In this document: positions 25,346 through 36,099 of the stretch, in pieces
Layout of the letters: each line of letters begins with the position of its first letter
Numbering within the stretch: the first letter of the stretch is position 1
Assembly (NCBI GenBank): GCA_032158295.1
Contig: CM063263.1
Span: 12,968,974-13,032,973, forward strand
Origin: Pycnopodia helianthoides
Lineage: Eukaryota; Echinodermata; Asteroidea; Forcipulatida; Asteriidae
DNA length: 64,000 nucleotides
Direction of reading: 5' to 3'
Translations under genes and position numbers: made by a program
The notes under the pieces: generated by a model
What the model was told of the DNA's origin: nothing
Database searches by the model: none
Seen by the model: the letters and a program-made list of their open reading frames with translations, nothing else

Positions 25346-25358
25346 TACATCATACTCT

Positions 25359-25423
25359 CTGATGAAGACCTCTAAAGCACACTAGTCGAAACGTTGAGAA
25401 TAACCAGCAGGCTCTTTTAGAGC
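25359..25423 (+). ncRNA. Hammerhead-ribozyme-like motif (Penelope-like element type), degenerate
   Basis: The core words CTGATGA (25359-25365) and GAAAC (25388-25392) are in hammerhead order and spacing, with a weak stem II (GAC 25367-25369 with GTC 25385-25387). A hairpin GCTCT-TTT-AGAGC follows at 25411-25423. Hammerhead motifs of this form are known from the terminal repeats of Penelope-like retroelements. No reverse transcriptase is visible nearby, so this would be an isolated or truncated terminal fragment. Catalytic activity is doubtful because stem II is short and stem III is unclear. Confidence 0.5.
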
Positions 25424-25569
25424 TGTCGCCTTGCTACATAAGAGTTTTTACATAATTTACTCAAAAGAATAGCAAATATTAACACAATACTTAGTTAGCA
25501 TCGAGACATTTGATCACGCATGAAATACAGTAAGGTTCGTTAACATTACTGTTTACAATTGGAAGGTAT

Positions 25570-25960
25570 TGGTGATAGGTTCGAATCCCCATTGATAACA
25601 CTGGTAATTCAGTGGATCTTCATACACTTAACATTATCGTATACCTCCTCTGATATTCCTAATCTTGTGTCAGGTTCGAATCCCATAACAGACTTCAAAA
25701 ACCTTAAGGTATACCTCCTCCGGTCTCCCCAATCCTTTGCACCTCCAAACCAATGTTTGAATTTTTTTGATCAGATTTGAAATTATGGGTAAAGCATTCA
25801 TAGCAGTCATTGGGCATGGTTCGAATTCCTCGTCAACATAATCGGTAATGCACAATGGATCTCTTTATATCCAACATAAAAATTAATCCTCCGTAGTCTC
25901 CATAAACCTTTGCACTTCAAACCACCGTTAAACAGATTTATCGGGATTTCAAACACTTGT
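25570..25960. repeat. Degenerate tandem repeat with box B-like words
   Basis: GGTTCGAATYCC-like words recur at about 25578, 25674 and 25818. Between them, CTCCTCCGGTCTCCC..CCTTTGCACCTCCAAACCA (25706 on) is echoed by CCTCCGTAGTCTCC..CCTTTGCACTTCAAACCA (25889 on). This looks like two to three old tandem copies of a unit of very roughly 100-180 bp, perhaps derived from a tRNA-like SINE. Confidence 0.65.
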
Positions 25961-25964
25961 CTCT

Positions 25965-27610
25965 TTGCGTCAAGACGATGGGATTGTCTTAAAAGAGTTT
26001 CCTTCATCATGTGACTTAAGAGACTTGCAAAATCAATCCAAAATATCTTACTCCTGGTATTTCAGCTGTAAGTCATCAATACTTTATCCTTTGATTCCGT
26101 AATAAGTATATCTGTTGCTATTAATATATGTTCTTCTTTAGCTATAAGTTCATTATTCCTTTCCCTAAGCGTGGACGACTTTCTTTTATACTCATGCATG
26201 CCAGTCACCTGTCGTCATCTTCACTAAAAGCGATGACCAAAACAAGAATTAATGGGTACTTTAAGCAACTTGTACGATGAATAACGACTCTTGGTGACAA
26301 ATCGTCACGGAGTGAAGCCATGAAAGATGGGTACGGCTGTTGTTGACTCGTCAAGTAATATAGGTCGGTAGAAATGTGGAGTTAAGGTGCCGAGTTGCCC
26401 TTGACGTGAGGATGGGGGTCCTGAGGAGACGAATGATTCTTGAGGTTTGGAACTGGGCTTTTTGCTCATAGTGACTGAATGGGATCAGAACGAGTTGAGG
26501 TACCCAAACGACCCCAACAAACACCTTGCACCTTTATCTACCAAAGCAATCCATCAATGCACCTGACACCACTTGGACTCATAGGCGAATCACTGTCATA
26601 ATACAAGTCCATTGCACTAAAGAAGTGTAAATAAAAGGTTGTATTTAAGATACCATACTGTTTTCTCCTATGCGCATAAGACCAGTTCGAAGGTTGGAAG
26701 AGACACTAGTCTGGTCATGTTTCTTTAGAATAAGTCATATTTATTATAACTGTAAGGTACCAGACATCAGTATCATTCCTTCTTTAATTTTCACTTTCGT
26801 TTTTAGGGAAATGCAACATGTGCAAAAAGATTTCATTAAAAAAATGCCATATCTGTGACGTCAATTTCAATGAATGCATAGGTGTATGATTGGCTTTGCT
26901 AGCCTCAACCCACGAACTTGTACAATTGTCTTAAACTCATAAAAAGGATTATACAAAATCCAACCTGATAATCTAAGCGAATAACTGTTTTTGACATTCA
27001 GTGCCTTGAGAGAAGCTTCCTACCCACGCAGCACGTCAAAAATAGGTAAGTTTGAACTTTATTTTTTCACAAACATACATGAACAGACGAGTGCATGTGC
27101 ATGATTTAGAAACTGCCGTTCAATGTACTTGCCTAAACGTAGTTTGCAAATGAAAACGTTGATGGCGTTTTGTTTATTTTGTAAGCAAACATCATGACGT
27201 CATGGCGATTTGCAAGGTCTATCACATTCTCTCTCGGTCATCCACCTCGACTAATATCAACCATGGAGAGCCTCTCTCTCAAGGTGCCAGACCAGGCAGA
27301 TGAAATTAATACTGAACACCAACAAGTCCAAGATGTTTTCATAACAAACCTGATATGAAATGCAAGCTAATCTGATTGAATTATATTAGGAGATTCTGCG
27401 CTGCGTTTAGCGATGATTGGTTATTGGTCAACTGCTTGTAATACTAAATTCGTGATGTTACATTATTATTATAAGTGTTTCAACTTTCAAACTGTTGCAA
27501 TGGTTGACGATTTGAAAGCGTCGAGCCAGTCGTAAAGAGTGTAGCATGGGGAAGTGAGTTTTGCCCCAAACTCATTAAAAACTATTCTTGGTTATTACAG
27601 CACAAAGCAA
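25965..27610. other. Noncoding stretch
   Basis: Two full CRE palindromes lie at 26856-26863 and 27195-27202, about 330 bp apart. No gene recognised. Confidence 0.55.
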
Positions 27611-27618
27611 ACAAATGG

Positions 27619-27683
27619 GAAAGTGCCGATTTTAACCACTCGCCGTGAAAAATTTACTGAGTAGTAATTTTTCAGGCACTTTC
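27619..27683. repeat. Nested inverted repeat
   Basis: The outer arms GAAAGTGCC (27619-27627) and GGCACTTTC (27675-27683) are perfectly complementary. Inside, GAAAAATTTACT (27647-27658) pairs with AGTAATTTTTC (27663-27673) with one bulge and a 4-base loop. It could be a small foldback element or a folded RNA. Confidence 0.85.
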
Positions 27684-27689
27684 AATAGA

Positions 27690-30525
27690 GGGCGGTATCT
27701 GTGCTATAAATAGCCTGATTCGGTGTAGCAATGAGGTGCTGTTTCCTTATTAATCCTTCAAGTTCGATTTGGTGGTTTTTATAGTAACGCTCAACTAAGC
27801 GCACCTCAAACATAACACATCATAGCTCCATGACCTGGTCCTTTTTCACACGAGAGAAGGTGCAGTACACCATCAAAGCATGGAGGAAGGAATTCCTCAC
27901 CTCCATGATCAAAGTAACATCAGAAATTATACCCAAAGAACTAATGTCCCTGGTCGGTCATCACCCTGGTCATCAACCTCGCGAATGTTCAACTATGGAT
28001 CGGAACATCTCTTCTAATGAGATAGTTTAGATGGAGAGACATTCCAGCCATGCAAGGCCACTAGGTCATCGCACCTTGGTATCGTAACAAACTCCAGCTG
28101 ACTAGCCCGTCACAATAACCTCTCCAGACCCATAGCAATGGTCACCCATATACCCACGGTCTAAACAGCAACAAGTCAATGCTCATTACGACACAACACC
28201 AACTCCAACTATTCTCATTAAAATCAAAGTTGAAGGAACAGCAATCCTGATCAGCTGGACATCGTTATACAATCAGATGCATCAACTACACGTCTCGTAT
28301 TTCACCATGTGTGATTTTGATCCATGTATATTGATTAGGTAAAGGAAATAATTGCTTGGATCTCATGGGTGGATGTCAGATTCAGCACCAATTAGAAAAT
28401 GTCCATCACAGAAAGACGCAAGAGGTCCTACTGCTAACCACAGATCATCTATGTTTAGAGTATCCCATAGGCTTGTATCAATTGCGGCCATCGAAATGGC
28501 CAAGAGTGATTTTGGGGGGACGTTATTTTCCTACCTTGAGTTTACAGTTTTTAGACGGGCATATATTATCTGGGGGATTGAAATTGTTGTGAATCAGTGA
28601 ACTTTCAATGAGATTGAAACTAATCAATAGTTACTAATCATGTACGTTGTTTATGAGAAAATCCTACCTTGTCTATCATTGAGAAAATAATAGTCGGTTT
28701 TGAAAAGACAGGATCTCAAATCAACAGCAAAAACCTTTGATCCGACAGAGGGCGCTATTTACTCGAAAAGCAAGTTTGATCGCCTCGCCAGATTAAATTT
28801 TCTAAATCAGGTAACAATTTCCATCCAAAAACTCATAAATCAACCCAAACAGCAAAGTACTACGATAGCAGTTTAACATCGATTAGTTGACCTTAAACTT
28901 GACGTTTAATCTAGGCCAGGTTTTGCAAAAAAGTTCTGGCAAATTTAAAGTAATGAATCATGGAGGCCAAGTCTGTAAATTCAGGTCGACTCAGACTAGG
29001 AATTCTACTCTAGTTTGGACCGCGGCCGAACGAACGCACTGACCGGACTAATGTGGATGAACACACAATTAATTTTAGCTGGAAATGTTTGGATTTCAAA
29101 GGACAAACTTCGTCAACAACATACCGAACATTTTGACTTGTATTTTTCTCCAGTGCTTGAAATGTTTTCATATTGTTTTGCCTAACTCAAAACTGTTTTG
29201 TCTCGGTCAAAACAACTTCAAGTATTCGGACTAAATTGAAACCACAATAAGTGAAGGTATAACTTAATTTGTACATATTAAAAATAAGTGTTTTGTTAAG
29301 TCACAAACTAACCTGTTTCAAACCCATTCGAGTGGTCATTTGCGTTAAGATATTACTGCGAAATATACACATGACAATCTATTATGTATCTGAAAATGTT
29401 ATTTTGATGTGAACAGTTTTAAGTTTCTTCCTCAATGGTAGTGTGATGGTTTGGCTACACCAAGCATGGGTTTTTATAATTCTTTATCAAGTATAGAGCA
29501 AAATAATTTTTGTGTAATTAAAAAACGTGCGAGAATATGATCGCAGTCATTATTAAACGCATCATAAATGGTTAGAGTTTACGACAACGGGGCACTTTAG
29601 CGTAACCGGCACCAACACACGACGGGTCTGTCGCAGCGGCCGGCTGGTTCATCTCAGCGTGTCTGCCTCGCATCCCTTGGCCCGTCATCACGGCATGAGG
29701 GCTTCATCGCTACAAGACGACCAGCTGGGTCCCGCAGTGAATTTAATGACTGGCCGATGGAGAGAAACTTACCCGGAAGACTCGGCAGCAGGGGAGATGC
29801 TGACTGTTACAGGCACATGAGAGAGAAATTGATACAATGCTCGTATTTCAGTATTTCTTATTCAGATTTCAGTTTTGTTCGAAATTGTCCGTGGTTAATT
29901 GAAAATGGTCACTTGATGAAGCTAGCTAACACAAGTATCACTTTCCGGAAAATGTGTTTCTTGAACACATCGTTTAATTTCGAACAATCAAGGGCAAAAT
30001 TGAGATTCCCTCCAAACAATATTAGGTTACTTGTATGGACCTCAGACTTCTCCAAAATGAAAAAACAGTGAAGAGGTTTGAGTTACTAGAGATGAAAAGA
30101 GAAATCTGATCTTCAACGCTGAAAGATACACGCGTCGACCCACACGTAAATGGCCTTTGTATCGAGTCAGTGTACAGGTGTGAAGAACAGGATGCTTAAT
30201 TAATCGGCAATGCATTAATTAAACTTATTAATCTGGACCTTGGGATTCATACAAAGCAAGAACAGCATCGAGTTGAGCATCTAATGGGACTACTTGCCAA
30301 TAAACTGAGTTCACGACACTGTAAGGGCCTTTAATTGTTTGAGTAAATTGTTCAGAGGTACTTTTTTCTAATCCTAAACCGTTATACCCTATCAGCCTCA
30401 AAGGTTTGTCCAACAAACTAATGACATTTGACATTCTCTGTATTCTTCTAGAAACATCATTAATGTCCACGGTGTTAGGGTAAACAAATAGTATTCTTTA
30501 TGCAAATTGACCATGTATTAAATTA
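27690..30525. other. Noncoding stretch
   Basis: No recognised gene. Two overlapping plus-strand frames at 28352-28600 and a minus-strand frame of about 80-90 codons ending at 30228 have protein-like composition but no family motif. They are listed under findings or rejections rather than as genes. Confidence 0.5.
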
Positions 30526-30529
30526 AACC

Positions 30530-30630
30530 GAACTACCTCTAGCTACCGGGCAATTTCGGTGGTCTTGTTGAAGACATCTGCTCTAGTATGGCAAAGGTCG
30601 TGGGTTCGAATCCCACCCGAGTAACATGCC
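30530..30630 (+). mobile_element. tRNA-derived SINE-like copy, family 1
   Basis: GAACTACCTCTAGCTACCGG is followed by a D-arm-like GGTGGTCTTGTTGAAGAC and an exact box B, GGGTTCGAATCCC (30602-30614), then ACCCGAGTAACATGCCTGTG. It matches the copy at 15319 over the whole unit. The minus strand translates to SNPRPLPY-type peptides often mis-annotated as protein. Confidence 0.85.
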
Positions 30631-30639
30631 TGTGGATTT

Positions 30640-31395
30640 TGTTTTCAGAGAACTAGAGAAAGTACTGAGAATACAGTGCTTTACACACATCAGTGTAAGG
30701 GCTGTAAAAAAAACAAATAATATTAATATCCACCTTACAAGGTGAATCTTGATGAATGGAAAGCTAAGTGCCATTTCATTTGTAACTTTGTATTTTGCAT
30801 ATTATGCCCTCTCAATACCCTTTTTCTGGATACCGCAAGTCAAACCATATGTGATCTGGTACCTTACCCGTTACCTCACCCGTTATCACCCAGCAGTTAT
30901 CCATACGCGGAGACCAGACTAAAAAGGAAACGACCAATCGGAAAGCCGGATTGCACTCCGTCATAGCTTCCGATGAACTCAATCATAAATAGCTCAATTT
31001 GAACAGGGTTTGTTAAAGTGGGTGGTAAGCCACGCCCTTCCCTCGCTGCTCACAAAGAGCGTGCCTGGGAGCAGTTAACGCAGGTCTATACCCCATAAAT
31101 GACTGAGATATTGGGACAGATAATGACTGTCAATCAGAAAGATTGATGAGGTGTAGGGAAGAATGAGTTTTTAAACTTTGACTTGATTAAACTTTTCATT
31201 TGAGTTCCTTCAAAGCGTAGACTAAGTGTCTACTGGCTAGAGAGACCTGCACCTGTACAGTGACTTGCGCTTTCCCTCGTCCAATAGCAAGAACATTAAA
31301 GGAATCGAGTATCCAGAAACGTTCAACTTTGCACATCGACCTTAATTACTCCTCAATTCACCCCTAAACCCACTGCTTCGAGCCCGACCTTTAGA
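30640..31395. other. Noncoding stretch
   Basis: No gene recognised. Confidence 0.6.
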
Positions 31396-31397
31396 CC

Positions 31398-31775
31398 GGG
31401 TATACTTTGCTTGTGTAAAATAAAACACAAAACAAGTGCCTTTAGAGATGTTTCCCTATTTTTTTTTAAGGTTTGATTATTAAGTTAGAGTTGTACCATC
31501 AGCTTGCAAATGAGACTAACGCAGTGCTTAACACGTTGTTCTAGAAAACCGTTTCTGAAAACTTTTTTTTTTAAACGTAACAGCTGATTTCGGTTGTTAC
31601 AACCCAAATTAAGGACAATGTGTTTACATGCTGAACATGGTGCCTGGTTTTGCAGTATTTTCTCCTGACTCACATACAACGGATTTAGCCACACCTTTCA
31701 CCGGTTTGTTGTCTCAACAACATGAACACTGTCTACGACTGTTTTGTCAGCTCTACCAATCCTGTATAATACCTT
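31398..31775 (-). mobile_element. MITE, family A, copy 3 (inverted)
   Basis: The terminal repeat TACCAATCCTGTATAATACC ends at 31773, with CTT to 31775. Interior blocks GACTGTTTTGTCAG, GTATTTTCTCCTGACTCAC and TTAAGGACAATGTGTT are the reverse complements of blocks in the copy at 46805. The far end near 31398 is more diverged and was placed partly from the family length of about 380 bp. Confidence 0.75.
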
Positions 31776-31779
31776 TAAG

Positions 31780-34238
31780 TGCTTCGATCGAGAGTCCTCC
31801 CGCACCTCGGTTGGGCTGGATAGACTGGCCCTCCTCCGCCTCCCCACACTCGTCCACTAGACACTCAAATTGTCAACTATCATACAGGGAGTTCAGAACA
31901 GGATGAGTTTATCTTCTCTCTTCACCGCCTTGAGATGGAGACTAACTTCAACAACAATGAATGAGTTTTGTCGGAAAGAAACAAGTGAGTCAGTGACGTG
32001 GGGATTCCATCTTTGACTGATTCATAAAATCCTCATAATCTCTATTTTCTGTTTTCCCCAAAAAAATGTGGGACGGCTTTAGACGAAATGTGTTAATCTG
32101 AAGCATTGTGCACCACCCCCTCAATAATCCCTCTCATGGGCTTGTAAACTCAGCACCACAATTTGTGTTTCAATCAACGAGAAACACGTCTAGTCCTTTG
32201 TGTGACAACACTCTGGGTTTTTGTGATGTGACAACAGACCCAAGAGATTAGCCGTGATGTGACAGCCTAGTGCCCCGGGACTTCCTCGGGTCCCTTCCTC
32301 CGCAGATGCGCCCAACTCCCCCGGTCCTCGGGAGCTGTCTGTCATCATAAATCCAGCAACATCGGGAATGCAGATGCTCCGGTATCGGCAGGTGAACATA
32401 GTCTACCGGTTGCTCATTTAGGTTTGGCCATGGAGGTATCAGTGACAAAACACTGGAGGTGTAAAATGTACACCATTGCATCAGATCATGGTGTTAAGTG
32501 TTATCCCATAGTGAACTCTCAGTGTATTCTCTACCTGGTGTTTTGTGAGGTATACAAAGACCGTGTTTACTAAAATGATCCACTTGTTGATCTTCATCCA
32601 TGTATTCTACTGTTTCTATTTACTCTTGTAAACCTTTCTTCCCTGTAGTATTTATACATCATTAAGAAATAACTAGTGAAGTCTTCACCATTCTAATGCA
32701 AATCAAATAATGTTGTTGGTTGGATGAACCACGTGGTTGAGGTTGCCTATTTATTAGATCAAGCTTGGTACGACACTTTACCCACTAATGAGTAAAACAA
32801 AACATAACATTCCTCGCCATAGTTGCCATAATTCCAATATAATCCATACTAATCCCCTTGATATTCCCTTCCTCCATAGTATTACTAATCCATACTGATC
32901 TATTTAATCCCTAATCTCATCTTCCCATTTTTTAAATAAATTTCTAGGTTGAGCAATCGCTCGAAGTCTCGCGGGCACTTCTAGGAAATTTTCAGCAGGA
33001 TTTTGTGAAGGAAGTTGCTAACAATAATATAATGAGAATAGCGGACTATTGCATGAGTTAATACCTATTGTCAGAATGGATTTATTTCCTCTTAACCTGC
33101 CACGATTTCATCTTTCAAGAGTGATTTTTCCTTCCATCGGTTTAATAACATTATGAGGCATAGATTGTTACTATTCCCTGTCATGCCGAGTCGCTACTGT
33201 GTCTTCATTCTGCGTTGAGAACATTTTCTAGCCAAACACATTATCTCAATGAAGAGTTTTATTGCAATAAATCCTATAACCTTTCAAAGGCGTTAGAGGT
33301 CACGTGACAAATGGAGTAGAGTGCAAATTTAGTTGAGCTGTTTAGATTGGAGTTTAAAGCTTTGGGAGATAGAGGGTTGAAGGTGTCCGCGTACTAGACC
33401 AAGTTCTTTCCTCCATTGGTCAGACTAAAATGTGTCAAAGGTATCATGGAATTCCAATGTCCAGGCTTAGATTAAGATTAGATTAAACATCATTAGGCTA
33501 CTTCAGAGGATTTCAACTTGTTTTATGATTTTTTTAGACATAGATAACATTTTGCTTATGGATCCTTCAGAAATAAAGGACATGGAATGGGTATGTACTC
33601 CAAGAAGTTAGTCCAGCCTCCCGTGGACCAGTCCACCAAGGACACTAAAGCCTACACTTCCGCTCTAGGTTGGGTATCACCTTCAAATTTCACACCTAAT
33701 CACTATCACGAAACCCTGGGAGCTGAGCCACAAATTGTCCCTCGTTGCCTCGGGGCCTAAAGCCCCCCTCAACCCATGACTTGATTATCTGAAACACCGA
33801 CCATTGGCTTGGAACCCCTGGATGTGCTGAACATCCATAAGGTTTCAGCTAAATTTCTTCTTTGTTTCCGGTTTAGTGATAAAGACGTTTCTCATTGATG
33901 CGGCACGCTGTCCTTATTAAGGTTGGAGACTGAGTTAAGACGCTCTGGCCAATTTGTGAGATGCCTCGTCTTATTATCATGATGACATTTCCTGTATGTC
34001 CGTTCATGTCTTATTTCATCCTTGTAACGCATGGATAGTCTCATTATCCACGATGCTTTATTAGCTCCATTGCTGTCTTAGATTGTGTTTGACTTTGGAA
34101 AGTTGTGTTTTATATTCATTGATTCATATTGATATTTTATATTGAAGTGTAATGATTTAGATTAATTTTTTGTCTTCAATGTAATGATGAAATTATAATG
34201 TTATCCCCCTATAGTAAGTGAATGTTGTAATATATCAA
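31780..34238. other. Noncoding stretch
   Basis: A GC-rich patch (about 32265-32400) supports two overlapping minus-strand frames of 69-77 codons with no known motif. A CACGTG E-box adjoins an AGGTCA at 33297-33306. No gene recognised. Confidence 0.55.
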
Positions 34239-34240
34239 TA

Positions 34241-34740
34241 AGAAATAATTTATTGGATTTATATTGCGCTCTCTACAGGTCCAGGCCAATCGAGGGCGCA
34301 TAACAATAAAAAAAAAAATACCAGTAAGAAAATTACACAAGAAAAAAGTTTAAGCAAAAACACACCAGTAAAAAATAAGCAAAATTTAAATCAAAAGTTA
34401 GTCCTAAAGACAAAAAAATGTGCATGAACACCACAATACTGACTTAAAAGATACAAACTTTCGAACGATATCATTCAAAAAGTACACAAGAAAAATATCA
34501 ACCATGCTATAACCATAAGATTAAAAACTCACTGCACACCACCAAGACTTTGTGATTGCAATTTACGAATGTTTAAATGGCAAGTTATTCCATAAATTAG
34601 GTGCCGCTGAATAAAAAGCACGGTTTCCTGAACGTAGCCAGCACTTCCCTTTGGATATTCTGAAAAGACTTCACCTGTTGACCTGAGGTTGTGACAACGT
34701 TGACTTCTGACAGTAACTAGTTCACTCAAACACAAATGGA
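34241..34740 (-). pseudogene. 3' end of a LINE (CR1/L2-like), broken
   Basis: Read on the minus strand, GNRAFYSAAPNLWNNLPFKH (coding 34566-34625) matches the ORF2 C-terminal pattern also seen at 23876. A stop (TAA) follows almost at once and another in-frame stop lies upstream, so the copy is dead. Downstream on the minus strand, about 300 bp further, a 3' tail holds GCGCCCTCGATTGG, GAGAGCGCAATATAAATCC and an A/T-rich end near 34241. It is a different, more diverged family than the copy at 23.8 kb. Confidence 0.75.
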
Positions 34741-34744
34741 CTTA

Positions 34745-35885
34745 TTATAGTAATGCTCAATAAATTGTTCACCTTTTTACACTTGTTTTTAAAACATTAT
34801 ATTGGAAATGGTGTACTTTGTAATTTTTATACATTAATTGATGAATATTTCCATAGAATAGATCATAAATTGATTACTAATAACGAACTTCAGGTAATCA
34901 TTACACATATTAGTTCGTACCTGTGTTGACATTTATACTGATGAACATTGTAAACTACCATGAACCTTCAAACAAACATGAGTAATATGTCTCTTCTCTC
35001 ATGAAAGGACAAATGAAATAGATTTAAAATAACCCAGATCGGTTTCTTTACAACTCGTATGTGATAGAGTGCATGTATTTACAGACATGTTAAGGCAAAG
35101 GTCTTGACTTCCTTTATGAGTAAATAACACTTGCTGAAGGAGCAGTCTGCCAATATACCTCTATGGTCTAGGCTACCAGAATTCACCAGTAAAAGCTGTC
35201 CGTGTTTTGTGAGCGGATAGACGATAATTTCCTCCCAAAGTTGAAACCATGCCTTCATAGTCTAGCTTCTTTATGCCTTCCAGAGGAACCTAAACAGCCG
35301 TAAACGCTCTCCCATTTGCTGGTAATTACTGACCATCTTTGTAGAATATTTATGCAGGAGACTGGATTATATGGTGCTTTGAGTCACTGTGCGTTGACAT
35401 TTTACTTTGACAAGTTTCAGTTTGAAATACGACTCGCCAAACGAGTTCGCCCACCGGCAAATTGGAAGAAATTATAGAAGGCAACTTGGATCAACTTGTT
35501 GGACAGCCCGTCTCAGCGGTCCTTGCTCTGGTCTAGAAGCTATTAACAACTTCATTTGGTAACTTCAATATCACACTTCTGATCGCGGTGTTTTATCATA
35601 ATCTACCGAATAAATAATGTTAAACTTACCCAAGAAGGAAAAGATGCAGTCTGACTTTGTTGACGCGGGTTCCGAATCCTACGAAATGCTTCAAGTGCCT
35701 CACTCTTTCTTCCAGTCAGTTACTCTGTGTCTTCCGGATGTCATGTCCCAGATACATTTGATCATTGGTCGAGGCCTGTCATCCAATAAATCAACCTTTG
35801 ACGATTTCTGTTTTTGGCGGGACACCGATTAAAAGTGACAAGTAAGTTCCGTTTCGTCTGCTGGTGAGCCGTCGATGTTACGCGA
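34745..35885. other. Noncoding stretch
   Basis: AT-rich; no gene recognised. Confidence 0.6.
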
Positions 35886-35888
35886 TCA

Positions 35889-36090
35889 CTGATTGGCCGG
35901 TTGTAACTCGACGGTAAATCGCACCTGGTGGGCGCTGTTTAACGAAGCCGCTGATTGGTTAATTTTAACCAGGTATCATCTGATCATAAATCGTACCTGG
36001 GAATGTTGTGTAACCCGGCCACCTATTGGTCAATTCTAGACTCTAGTCGTAACCTGACGGCAGAATCACACCTGGTGAGACGTGTCGTTT
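35889..36090. repeat. Three degenerate ~62-71-bp units, each with an ATTGG (CCAAT) box and ACCTG
   Basis: Units begin at 35889 (CTGATTGG), 35951 (CTGATTGG) and 36022 (CCTATTGG). Each has an AATCGCACCTGG / AATCGTACCTGG / AATCACACCTGG block 39-47 bp later. The strongest conservation is in the inverted CCAAT box and the ACCTGG word (CACCTG E-box in two of three). Confidence 0.75.
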
Positions 36091-36099
36091 CAAATGACC

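Noticed and set aside
28352..28600. Two overlapping plus-strand frames of 78-82 codons
   Set aside because: Both are open over the same bases and neither resembles a known family; one at most could be real.
30583..30774. Minus-strand frame with an SNPRPLPY-type end
   Set aside because: It is the antisense translation of the tRNA-derived SINE box B region, a common false protein.
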